From: an uncultured Prevotellaceae bacterium
Lineage (GTDB): Bacteria > Bacteroidota > Bacteroidia > Bacteroidales > Muribaculaceae
DNA length: 28,953 nt
Direction: 5' to 3'
Assembly: GCA_945983195.1 (NCBI GenBank)
Contig: CAMFSS010000004.1
Location: forward strand, 1 to 28,953
A program made the position numbers and the translations under genes. Positions 16,110-23,878 of this stretch are shown piece by piece; position 1 is the stretch's first letter; the number at the start of each line of letters is the position of its first letter. A model generated the notes under the pieces. It made no database searches. It was not told the DNA's origin and was given only the letters and a program-made list of their open reading frames with translations.

Positions 16110-17801
16110 TTACTTGTAACCGTCGTTCTGCTGGAGTTCAGGATTGTTGGTCATCTCGCTCTCGGGGATTGGGAACAGTGCGTAGTAGTCGGCTACGTCG
16201 GCACCAAGTCGCTCGCCGTTCTTCCAGTCCCAGTTGTTGCCCTTGGTGTATTTTCCGAAGCGTATGAGGTCGGTGCGGCGTATAAGCTCCGATGCCATTT
16301 CGCGCTGACGCTCGGCAAGAATGAAGTCGAGCGAAAGCTGGCTGTCGGTGATTGCACCGCTCACTGCCGACGACACACCTGCCTTGGCATACTTGCCGCT
16401 CATGTAGGCACGCTCGCGAATCTCGTTCACATATTTCAGTGCCTCGGCACGGTTGCCGGTGCGGAGCAGAGCCTCGGCTGCCATGAGGTAGGCATCGCCG
16501 GTGCGGAACATCGGGAAGTCAATCGAGGTGTAGGTATAGCCCGAAGCGCATATCTTGTCGTCCTTGGTCACGTTGCGCCACTTGATGTAGCCGTAGCCGC
16601 AGGTGAATGTGCTTGTCATTGCCTGGTTGTCGTCCCAGGTTTCCTTCTTCTGGTTGTCGAGAGCGGTCATAAACTGGGCGCGCTTGTCGTTCTTGGTGTT
16701 GCCCCATGTGTCGTCGGTGCGGAAAGTCACGTCGGCAGGGTCGAAAGCGTCAACGAGAGTCATCTTTGCACGCACGTTGCCCCAGCCTTTCGAGCCTACG
16801 CCTGTCTGGTAAAGCTCGTCCATCGGGCCATTCACGAACGCCTTCACATAGAAGTTTGTTCCTGCCGAACTTTGTGCACGGAGTCCGTCCTGAACGAGCG
16901 GCCAGATGATTTCCTTGCACGTATTGTTGTCGGCGAGGAATATGTGGCGGTAGTCGCTTGCAAGAGGATAGGCATTGCTGTCGATCACCTTCTTGGCGTA
17001 GGTGAGGCAGTCGGCATAGCGGTCGGTGCCGGTCCATACCTGGGCATTGAGATACATGCGCGAGAGCAGGAACCATGCAGCCACCTTGTCGACGCGTGCA
17101 TATTCATTCTGTCCCGGCTCTTTGAGAATGTCATCGCCCTCCGATTCGCCGAGAATGGCTTTCAGCTCGCTCTCAGCATACTCGAAGGTAGCCTGGCGGG
17201 TCATCTGCACGGGCGTATCCTTCACACCCACACCCTCGGCGAGAGAGGGAACGCCACCGAAGAGGTCGCAGAGCATCGAGTAGCAATAGGCGCGAATGAA
17301 GCGTGCCTCGGCGCGGTAGTTGAGGTAGTCGGCACTCATCTCGTTCCACACGCCATAGCCCTTCATCTTGTCGGGCGTACACTCGCGGAGGAACTCGTTG
17401 CAGTAGGCTATCGACATGTAGAGTCGCTGGTAGGTCCAGGTGATTACTGAAGCATTCGATGCGGTCCACTGGAGATTGAGGCACTTGCGCAGACCGTTTG
17501 ATGACGACGGCATCAGGAAATCGTCGGTCGAAAGCTCCTGGAGGTAGAACAGCAGGCGCACATAGCCCGAGTAGCCCTCATTGGCTCCTTCAAGGTCGCC
17601 ATCACCGCCGTCGCCGCCTTGCTGTCCGGTGAGAATCAATGATCCGTAGCACTTGGCGAGCACGCCAAGATAGCCGTCCTTGGTGCTGTAGACCTGCGGA
17701 CCAACCAACTGGTTATCATCTAATGGCATTGTGTCGAGGTCGCCTACGCACGACGAAAGGCACAATATGCTTGCAAAAAGCAGGAAAATATATTTTTTCA
17801 T
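16110..17801 (-). CDS. SusD/RagB family outer-membrane nutrient-binding lipoprotein
   Basis: The 563-residue lipoprotein has a short signal peptide with lipobox LSSC (lipid Cys near residue 17), followed by an acidic start (VGDLDTMPLDDNQ). The body has the SusD N-terminal helical/TPR-like region (YQRLYMSIAYCNEFLREC, YRAEARFIRAYCYSMLCDLFGGVP). Its C-terminal SusD domain ends with the family's FRTGDAYLMAAEALLRTG, ALKYVNEIRERA and DFILAERQREMASELIRRTDLIRFGK segments. It forms the surface lid on the partner SusC transporter and binds the substrate. It starts 31 bases after the susC stop, the usual susCD operon arrangement. Substrate is unknown. Confidence 0.96.
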   Translation of the reverse strand: MKKYIFLLFASILCLSSCVGDLDTMPLDDNQLVGPQVYSTKDGYLGVLAKCYGSLILTGQQGGDGGDGDLEGANEGYSGYVRLLFYLQELSTDDFLMPSSSNGLRKCLNLQWTASNASVITWTYQRLYMSIAYCNEFLRECTPDKMKGYGVWNEMSADYLNYRAEARFIRAYCYSMLCDLFGGVPSLAEGVGVKDTPVQMTRQATFEYAESELKAILGESEGDDILKEPGQNEYARVDKVAAWFLLSRMYLNAQVWTGTDRYADCLTYAKKVIDSNAYPLASDYRHIFLADNNTCKEIIWPLVQDGLRAQSSAGTNFYVKAFVNGPMDELYQTGVGSKGWGNVRAKMTLVDAFDPADVTFRTDDTWGNTKNDKRAQFMTALDNQKKETWDDNQAMTSTFTCGYGYIKWRNVTKDDKICASGYTYTSIDFPMFRTGDAYLMAAEALLRTGNRAEALKYVNEIRERAYMSGKYAKAGVSSAVSGAITDSQLSLDFILAERQREMASELIRRTDLIRFGKYTKGNNWDWKNGERLGADVADYYALFPIPESEMTNNPELQQNDGYK

Positions 17802-17831
17802 TTTCGTAATGTCTTGATTTGTGGTTAGTAA

Positions 17832-20795
17832 TTAGAAGTTAAGATTCACACCTACATTGAAAGTGCGCGGACGTGGATAAACCTCGCGGTCGATACCGTT
17901 GCTAAGCTCCGGGTCGATACCGCTGTAGCCGGTGATGGTGGCAAGGTTCGACACGCCGAAGGTGAGGCGCAGTGAGCTCTTGTCGTTCCACAGCTTGCGG
18001 AAGTTGTAGCCGAGGGTCACATTGTCGAAGCGGAAGAATGAGCCGTTTTCGAGCCACATGTCGGAGTAGAGCTGCTGGGTCTCAAATCCAAGGTCGCGAG
18101 TGCTGCGCAGAATGTTGCTGAAGCTGCCCTGGTCGCTATATACCGACTGACAGTATTCGTCGGCTCTCACATAGTTGTACACATAGTTGCCGAATGAGCC
18201 GTGACCGCTGATTGAGAGGTCCCAGTTCTTGTAGGTGAAGCGTGTGTTGAAGCCGAGATACGATGTCGGGAGCGCGCTCTTGCCGGTGGCATATTTTGTC
18301 TCGGTAGCCGAAACCGACCCGTCGGGCTGCACATACTGTCCCTCAAGCGGCTTACCATCCTCGTCGTAGGCCTGCTTTGCGAGATAGAATGTGTAGGGAC
18401 GCTCATCGACCATAAACACCTGTACGGTCTTGCCGGTACCCGAAATAGCGCCTGTATTCACGAAGTTGGCTCCGGTGTCGATGGTGTTCAGCTTGGTGAT
18501 TTTCGAGTCGTTCCAGGTGTAGTTCACACCCACGGTCCACTCAAAGTCGTTTGTGCGCACAGGCACTGCATTGATGGCAAATTCCACACCCTGGTTCTCC
18601 ATCTTGCCGATGTTGGTGGTAACAACCGATGAGTAGTTTGTACCTGAAAGCACGTTGATTGTGTTCAAGAGGTTCTTCGTAAATCGCTTGTAGTAGTCGA
18701 TTGTTCCGTAGATGCGGTTTCCAAGGAAGCCGTAGTCAATTCCAACGTTCCATGTGGCAGTGCTTTCCCACTTGATGTCGTTGTCGTAGCCATTGGGGCG
18801 GTAGGTCTGATACCACTTGTCGCCAAACTGGTAGGACGACTCAGGATACGACACCGAGAATGTAGTCATGTAGGGATAGTCGTTGATGATATCCTGCTGT
18901 CCGGTAACACCGTAGCCAAGACGCAGCTTGAGGTCGGAGAGTGTGTTCTGGTCCTTCAGGAAGTCCTCCTGAGTGATGCGCCATGCGAGAGCCACCGACG
19001 GGAACAGACCCCAGCGATTATCCTTCGAGAAGCGCGAAGAGGCATCAGTACGCATTGTAACCGTTGCGAGATAGCGGTTGTCGTAGCTGTAGTTCACACG
19101 GCCGTAGAAGGAGAGGAGGTAGTATTCCGACTCATAGTGGTAGGGGGTCTTGAGCTGGTTGCCCTCGGTGTCGTCGGTAGTGAAGTCATACTTCTTCCAG
19201 AAGTGCTGCCAGCCGTAGCCTGCCATCACGCCGAAGTTGTGCTTGCCAAGCTCCTTGTCGTAGTTGGCAAAGGCATCGAGAAGATAGTTGCGCTTGTCCT
19301 GTGTTCCTGCCTCGGCAATGCCCGTACCGTCCTTCTGGTTGCCGGTGTACATCATGCCTGCCAATTGAGGCACGTCGCGGTTGTATTTGCTGCGGAGCAC
19401 ATCGTAGCCCAGATTCACATTGAGCTTGAGGTCTTCAAGTCCGTGAACTTTATACATGATTGCTGCGCTTCCGATTGAGCGTGTAATCTTGTTCTGGCGG
19501 TCGGTGAGGTCGAGTGTAGCCACCGGGTTGTCAGTCTGGATTGCCATGGGCGAGCCTCCGTTGGTCCAGATGAAATATCCAAGACCCGGATCGGTGGCTG
19601 CCGTTGCGCTGCCGGTCTTCACGGGGCGTGTCGGGTCGTAGCGGAGGGCGTTGCCTACTACCGAGCCGTCGACCTGACGGTTCTTCTCGTATGAAACCTT
19701 CAGGTTAAGATTGACGGTGAGGTGCTTGTCGAAGAATTGCGGTGCAATGTTGCCGCCGAAAGAGTAGCGCTGGTAGTTGCTCGTCTTGATGATACCATTC
19801 TGGTCGGTATAGCCAAGAGAAACGCGATAGGGGCTATCTATAGCCTTGATATTGCCCGAAACCGAAAGATTCTGCTCGGTGCTGAACGCTGTGCGGTAGA
19901 TTTCGTCCTGCCAGTCGGTGTTGGCATCACCGAATTTGGCGTCACCCGGCACACCGGTAACGGTGGGAACATACTTGCGGAACTCGTCGGCAGTGAGCAC
20001 ATCGAGCTTCTTTGCAACAGTACCCACGGCATAGTTGCTGCTGTAGGTGACCTGAGTGCGGTCGCCGCCCTTCTTGGTGGTGATTACAATCACACCGTTT
20101 GATGCACGCGAACCGTAGATGGCTGTTGCCGAAGCATCTTTAAGCACGGTGAATGTCTCAATGTCCTCGGGGTTGATTGAGCCGATGATGTTGGTTGCGC
20201 CCTCAATGGTTGAGTTGTCCACAGGCACACCGTCAATCACGATAAGCGGGTCGTTGCTTGCCGAGAGGCTCGCTCCGCTGCGTATGCGGATTGTTGCTCC
20301 CTCGCCCGGTGCTCCGGTGCTCGACACTACGTTTACGCCTGCCATTTTGCCGACAAGAGCGTCCTGTGCCGACACGCGGTTACCTTTGTTGAGTTCGTCG
20401 GGCTTGATTGCCATTACCGAGCCGGTAGCATCCTGCTTCTTTACGCTACCATAGCCGATAACCACCAGCTCCTCAAGGTTCTGGGCATCTTCCTTGAGCA
20501 CAATGCCGGTCTTCACCTCAGGAGCATTGGCTGCTACCTCACGCGACTGGCAGCCAACGTATGAAACCACAAGAATAGCGTTGTTGCTCGGCACTTTTAG
20601 TGTGAATCGTCCGTCGATATCGGTGGCAGTTCCGGTAGTAGTGCCTTTTACGAAAACTGATGCACCGATGATAGGTTCTTTGCTACCGTCGACCACAAGA
20701 CCCTGTATCGAGGTCTGGGCAAATGCGGTAACACCTGTGATTAATGCCGCAATGAGCATAATCATCTTGAAGAAATCAATTTTTAAGTGTTTCAT
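17832..20795 (-). CDS. SusC/RagA family TonB-dependent outer-membrane transporter
   Basis: The 987-residue protein has a signal peptide ending AFAQ (~27). A carboxypeptidase-regulatory-like beta-sandwich (TSIQGLVVDGSKEPIIGASV, DGRFTLKV; about 29-105) comes next. It is followed by the SusC linker EELVVIGYGSVKKQDATGSV, a plug domain to about 245 with the NPEDIETFTVLKDASATAIYG motif, and a 22-strand barrel ending in VGVNLNF, with the terminal Phe expected for outer-membrane insertion. No STN (sigma-signalling) domain precedes it, so it is a pure transporter rather than a transducer. With the adjacent SusD it imports an oligomeric or complexed nutrient using TonB energy. It is the first gene of the susCD unit, with a TAATTTTG promoter just upstream. 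Confidence 0.97.
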   Translation of the reverse strand: MKHLKIDFFKMIMLIAALITGVTAFAQTSIQGLVVDGSKEPIIGASVFVKGTTTGTATDIDGRFTLKVPSNNAILVVSYVGCQSREVAANAPEVKTGIVLKEDAQNLEELVVIGYGSVKKQDATGSVMAIKPDELNKGNRVSAQDALVGKMAGVNVVSSTGAPGEGATIRIRSGASLSASNDPLIVIDGVPVDNSTIEGATNIIGSINPEDIETFTVLKDASATAIYGSRASNGVIVITTKKGGDRTQVTYSSNYAVGTVAKKLDVLTADEFRKYVPTVTGVPGDAKFGDANTDWQDEIYRTAFSTEQNLSVSGNIKAIDSPYRVSLGYTDQNGIIKTSNYQRYSFGGNIAPQFFDKHLTVNLNLKVSYEKNRQVDGSVVGNALRYDPTRPVKTGSATAATDPGLGYFIWTNGGSPMAIQTDNPVATLDLTDRQNKITRSIGSAAIMYKVHGLEDLKLNVNLGYDVLRSKYNRDVPQLAGMMYTGNQKDGTGIAEAGTQDKRNYLLDAFANYDKELGKHNFGVMAGYGWQHFWKKYDFTTDDTEGNQLKTPYHYESEYYLLSFYGRVNYSYDNRYLATVTMRTDASSRFSKDNRWGLFPSVALAWRITQEDFLKDQNTLSDLKLRLGYGVTGQQDIINDYPYMTTFSVSYPESSYQFGDKWYQTYRPNGYDNDIKWESTATWNVGIDYGFLGNRIYGTIDYYKRFTKNLLNTINVLSGTNYSSVVTTNIGKMENQGVEFAINAVPVRTNDFEWTVGVNYTWNDSKITKLNTIDTGANFVNTGAISGTGKTVQVFMVDERPYTFYLAKQAYDEDGKPLEGQYVQPDGSVSATETKYATGKSALPTSYLGFNTRFTYKNWDLSISGHGSFGNYVYNYVRADEYCQSVYSDQGSFSNILRSTRDLGFETQQLYSDMWLENGSFFRFDNVTLGYNFRKLWNDKSSLRLTFGVSNLATITGYSGIDPELSNGIDREVYPRPRTFNVGVNLNF

Positions 20796-20850
20796 TTAAT
20801 TGTTAGGTTTATGTGAATTTTGATGACAAAGCACTTTGTGAGCTTTGATG

Positions 20851-20858
20851 CAAAATTA
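20851..20858 (-). promoter_or_regulatory. -7 element of the susCD operon
   Basis: The minus strand reads TAATTTTG (TAnnTTTG), 55 bases upstream of the susC ATG, with a predicted leader of about 50 bases. No clear -33 TTTG is present, as expected of an activator-dependent promoter; inverted repeats lie upstream of it. Confidence 0.6.
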
Positions 20859-20883
20859 GTCACTTCAACCCAACGTCAGAGCC

Positions 20884-20967
20884 GTGTGTAAACACACAAA
20901 GTAACCCACAATTTCGAAAATATAAATAACCGCCACTGATTATCAGCCAATTACCTACCGATAATCA
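20884..20967. promoter_or_regulatory. Two inverted repeats upstream of the susC promoter
   Basis: GTGTGT (20884-20889) is inverted as ACACAC (20892-20897), centred about 36 bases from the susC -7 element, where an activator would sit. TGATTATC (20937-20944) is inverted as GATAATCA (20960-20967) with centres 23 bases apart. The second dyad could instead be a weak 3' hairpin of the upstream regulator gene, but it lacks a U tract. The operator role is inferred from position only. Confidence 0.4.
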
Positions 20968-21053
20968 AGGCAAAAAAGTAACCCTAAAGCCCATTTCGGT
21001 TAACTCTCCACCGATTAATTCTCATTTTTCAGGCCTCGGCTACAGAGGGTGTG

Positions 21054-22700
21054 TCAGCATAGATTCTGCACTGATTCCACAAAGCTGTCCTTTGGGACGA
21101 TAGCTTTGTTGCGGGTGCGCAGGCGGTAGTTGTAGACCGTCTGCGAGGAGTAGTGAAGGAATGCGGCTATTCGCGTGCTGTCGTTGATGCCAAGCCGCAC
21201 AAGGGCATAAATGCGCAGCTCGGGCGTGAGCAGCTCGCCGTCCTTCGGCACTATCTGCGCCCCCGGTTGAAGGAGTTTGTTGAACTCGTCGATGAACGTG
21301 GGGAATAGGTCAAGGAAAATCATATCAAACTTGCGGAAGAAGTCTTTCAGGCTCTTTGCCGCAATCGGCTCATTGAGCACGTCGAGCAGCTCGGCTTGCT
21401 GCCCTGCCTTCACCTTCCGCACCAGCGACAGGCGGTAACGCTCAGAGGCATCAATGTAGCCCGAACAGATGTCGAATAGCTGGGCAATGTACTCCTCCTT
21501 GATTTTGTTTGAGTCGGAGAGGCGGTGGTTCACGCTGTTGAGGTCGTCATTGAGGGCTGAAAGCTGCCCGTTGAGGCTCACAAGGCGTGCATTCTGCGAG
21601 TTGAGCTTGCTGCGTGCCTCATTGAGCTTGCGGTTTCGGTAGACGAGCAGCACGAGCAGTGCCACCAGCACAATGGTCATTAATGCCACCAAGCCATAGT
21701 AGGCGATGTTGCGCTTGCGTTCCTCCTCCTTGCGGTGGCTGTAGGCAGCGGTGATGATAGGCATGTATTCAGCCACCTGCATGATTCGGCTGCGTGCATT
21801 GCTCTCGATTATGTCCTCAAGGGCGCATGTGATATACTTGTAGGCACGGTCGATGTCGCCCTCGCGATAGAGCAGCATGGCGAGGTCTTGCAGCGATGTG
21901 TAGGTCTTTATGCAACTGCGCTTGTCGATGATTGCAGCGCGTGTGAGGCACAGCTTCTCCAGGTCGCGCTTGCCGAGGAAGCGGTAGGTCTCGGCGAGCG
22001 AAGCCCAGTAGATGGCATTTCCCATAGCGTCGGGGTGGTCGGCAACCGATTCAAGCAAGGTGCAGGCATCGCGGAAGCTGCCCTCGATTTTCAGAATCTC
22101 CGCACTGTTGACCGCATAGCCCACACCGCCTTCGGGGTTCACCATGGCTATGGAGTCGCGGCAACGGCGCAGCTCGGCGGCATAGCTGCGACGCTCTTCA
22201 TCGTCGATGGCATCGGCAGCAAGCGAGTGGATTATGGAGTGGCGAAGGTAGTAGAAGTAGGAGCTGCCGCGCACAAAGTCGGTTTTGGGTATGGAATTAA
22301 GAATCCGCTGCCCCTCCTTGAAGCGTCCAAGCCCCTTCAGTCCGTCTGCTTCGTTCATCAGTGCAAGATTGATTGAGTCGGGAATACCGATTTTGCGAGC
22401 CATCTCCAGCTTCTTCCGGGCATAGTAGAGTGCCGAGTCGAGCCTGTATTTGCGGTAACGCTCGAAAAGTGTGCTATACTCGTCGAAAAGAGCCTGCTCA
22501 TCAACTGCATTCTTCAGCTTGTAGAGGTGCCGCTCGATGCTGGAACGCTTCTGCCCCTCGTATGTGGCCTTGTTGGCAATTATTTCATCGAGAACGAGCA
22601 GCAGCGAATCGGTGGTGGAAGCGGTTGCCGCCTTTGCGCCCGGTGCAAAGGCCAGGGCGGCAAGCAACACTTTAAGATACTTTTCTATAGCAGTTATCAT
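21054..22700 (-). CDS. Membrane-bound TPR regulator, DUF6377-like, with C-terminal HTH
   Basis: The 548-residue protein starts at the ATG at 22698-22700; an upstream GTG at 22760 would overlap the epimerase stop and precede the signal-like segment. It has an N-terminal export segment (VLLAALAFAPGAKAATA) and an alpha-helical TPR-like sensor region (~40-310). One transmembrane helix follows (about 331-354, YGLVALMTIVLVALLVLLVY), then a coiled coil (about 357-400, NSQNARLVSLNGQLSALNDD). The conserved SNKIKEEYIAQLFDICSGYID block precedes an HTH-like segment (about 502-530, INDSTRIAAFLHYSSQTVYNYR). This layout is that of the Bacteroidales DUF6377 proteins: periplasmic sensing, cytoplasmic DNA binding in one chain. 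It sits directly upstream of susCD on the same strand and is the obvious candidate regulator of that operon. Confidence 0.87.
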   Translation of the reverse strand: MITAIEKYLKVLLAALAFAPGAKAATASTTDSLLLVLDEIIANKATYEGQKRSSIERHLYKLKNAVDEQALFDEYSTLFERYRKYRLDSALYYARKKLEMARKIGIPDSINLALMNEADGLKGLGRFKEGQRILNSIPKTDFVRGSSYFYYLRHSIIHSLAADAIDDEERRSYAAELRRCRDSIAMVNPEGGVGYAVNSAEILKIEGSFRDACTLLESVADHPDAMGNAIYWASLAETYRFLGKRDLEKLCLTRAAIIDKRSCIKTYTSLQDLAMLLYREGDIDRAYKYITCALEDIIESNARSRIMQVAEYMPIITAAYSHRKEEERKRNIAYYGLVALMTIVLVALLVLLVYRNRKLNEARSKLNSQNARLVSLNGQLSALNDDLNSVNHRLSDSNKIKEEYIAQLFDICSGYIDASERYRLSLVRKVKAGQQAELLDVLNEPIAAKSLKDFFRKFDMIFLDLFPTFIDEFNKLLQPGAQIVPKDGELLTPELRIYALVRLGINDSTRIAAFLHYSSQTVYNYRLRTRNKAIVPKDSFVESVQNLC

Positions 22701-22729
22701 GGCGTAATTATTTTGGGGTTTGAGTTTTC

Positions 22730-23746
22730 CTATTTGAGCCAACCGGCATGTCTGTACCACGTCACAGCCTCGTCGATGCCGCGCTCAAGCGTGTATTGGG
22801 GCGAGAAGCCAAAGTCGCGCTCGGCATCGCTAACATCGCAGAGCCAATTGCGCTGGCGCATAATCTTGTATTTGTCGCGGTTGAGGGTGCTCGGCTTTAG
22901 CTGCACCTTGCCAATCCACTCAGCCACTACCGATACGGCGTAGACCACCCACAGCGGACAGCACACCGGCAGCACCACGCGCTTGCCCAGACAGCGCATC
23001 ACTATGCTGCGGAACTCCTTCTGCGTGTAGGCACGCGGCTCGGCTATGAAATATGCCTTGCGCCGCGGCTCGCACTCCAGAGCCTGCATCACAGCCGCAG
23101 CGAGGTCTTTCACATAGATGAACGTGAGCATCTGCTTGCGGAAGCCCACGCTGAAATCAAATCCGCGTGCAATGCTCTTTATCATCATGAAGTAGTCGCG
23201 CTCATGCGGGCCATACACGCCGGTGCAGCGGAAAATGGTGTAGGGGAAGCCCTCCTTCATCTGCAAGTAGGTCTCAGCCTTCAGCTTCGACACGCCATAG
23301 CGCGTGTTAGGCATAGGGATATTTGCTGTCGTGAAAGGCTTGTAGGTCGCCTCATCGCCCTCCCCCATTGCACTCAGGCTGCTCATGAGCAGAAAGTTTT
23401 GGGGCACGGCATCGGCAGCAATCAGCGAGTCGACGAGCGTGCGCATATATTCATAGTTGATGCGGTTGAAGTCGAGGAAATTCACGCACTTTGTGGCACC
23501 GAGATTGTGCACCACAAAATCCCACTTGCCGCCCATCGAGGCAACGGCATCGGTGATTTGCCGTGTGAGATTGTCGCTGTTGGAATAGTCAAGCTCAATG
23601 AAATTGATGCGCTCGTCGGTGAGAAACTCGCGCGAAGTGGTGCTGCGCACCGCAGCCCACGTCTCGTAGCCTCGGCTGAGAGCTTCAGCCACCATAAAAC
23701 CGCCGATAAATCCACCGGCACCGGTAATAAGAATCCTTTTGCCCAT
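22730..23746 (-). CDS. NAD-dependent epimerase/dehydratase (extended SDR)
   Basis: The 338-residue protein starts at the ATG at 23744-23746, preceded by an AAGGA-like site; an upstream GTG would add 38 unrelated residues before the fold. It opens with the Rossmann nucleotide-binding motif ITGAGGFIGGFMV (GxxGxxG) and has the SDR active site with SSLSAMGEG and Tyr150-x3-Lys154 (YGVSK), then FRCTGVYGPHERD and FIYVKDLAAAVMQAL. Extended SDRs epimerise, dehydrate or reduce nucleotide sugars, sterols or flavonoid-like substrates; the substrate here is not visible. A gap of 29 bases separates it from the regulator gene, so the two are probably co-transcribed. Confidence 0.92.
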   Translation of the reverse strand: MGKRILITGAGGFIGGFMVAEALSRGYETWAAVRSTTSREFLTDERINFIELDYSNSDNLTRQITDAVASMGGKWDFVVHNLGATKCVNFLDFNRINYEYMRTLVDSLIAADAVPQNFLLMSSLSAMGEGDEATYKPFTTANIPMPNTRYGVSKLKAETYLQMKEGFPYTIFRCTGVYGPHERDYFMMIKSIARGFDFSVGFRKQMLTFIYVKDLAAAVMQALECEPRRKAYFIAEPRAYTQKEFRSIVMRCLGKRVVLPVCCPLWVVYAVSVVAEWIGKVQLKPSTLNRDKYKIMRQRNWLCDVSDAERDFGFSPQYTLERGIDEAVTWYRHAGWLK

Positions 23747-23774
23747 TTCCTTAAATTCCTGATAAAGTGGCACT

Positions 23775-23811
23775 CCGGAGCAGCCTCCGGCATTTCCACC
23801 CCACAAAGTTA
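23775..23811 (-). promoter_or_regulatory. -7 element and leader hairpin of the epimerase gene
   Basis: The minus strand reads TAACTTTG (23804-23811), matching TAnnTTTG, 58 bases upstream of the epimerase ATG. In the leader, CCGGAG (23775-23780) and CTCCGG (23785-23790) form a tight stem with a four-base loop. No -33 element is clear. The promoter lies in the gap after the restriction-modification gene, so the epimerase need not depend on it. Confidence 0.5.
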
Positions 23812-23878
23812 TCAAAAAAACTTCATATTTTCCACCGAAATCCCCACAAAAAAGCAGCACCCACCCCCACAGCCGTCG

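Noticed and set aside
22701..22760. Extended GTG start of the regulator
   Set aside because: It would overlap the epimerase stop and place 20 polar residues before the signal-like segment; the ATG at 22700 fits better.
23747..23860. Extended GTG start of the epimerase
   Set aside because: It adds 38 residues unlike the SDR fold and covers the TAACTTTG element; the ATG at 23746 gives the normal MGKRILITGAGG start.
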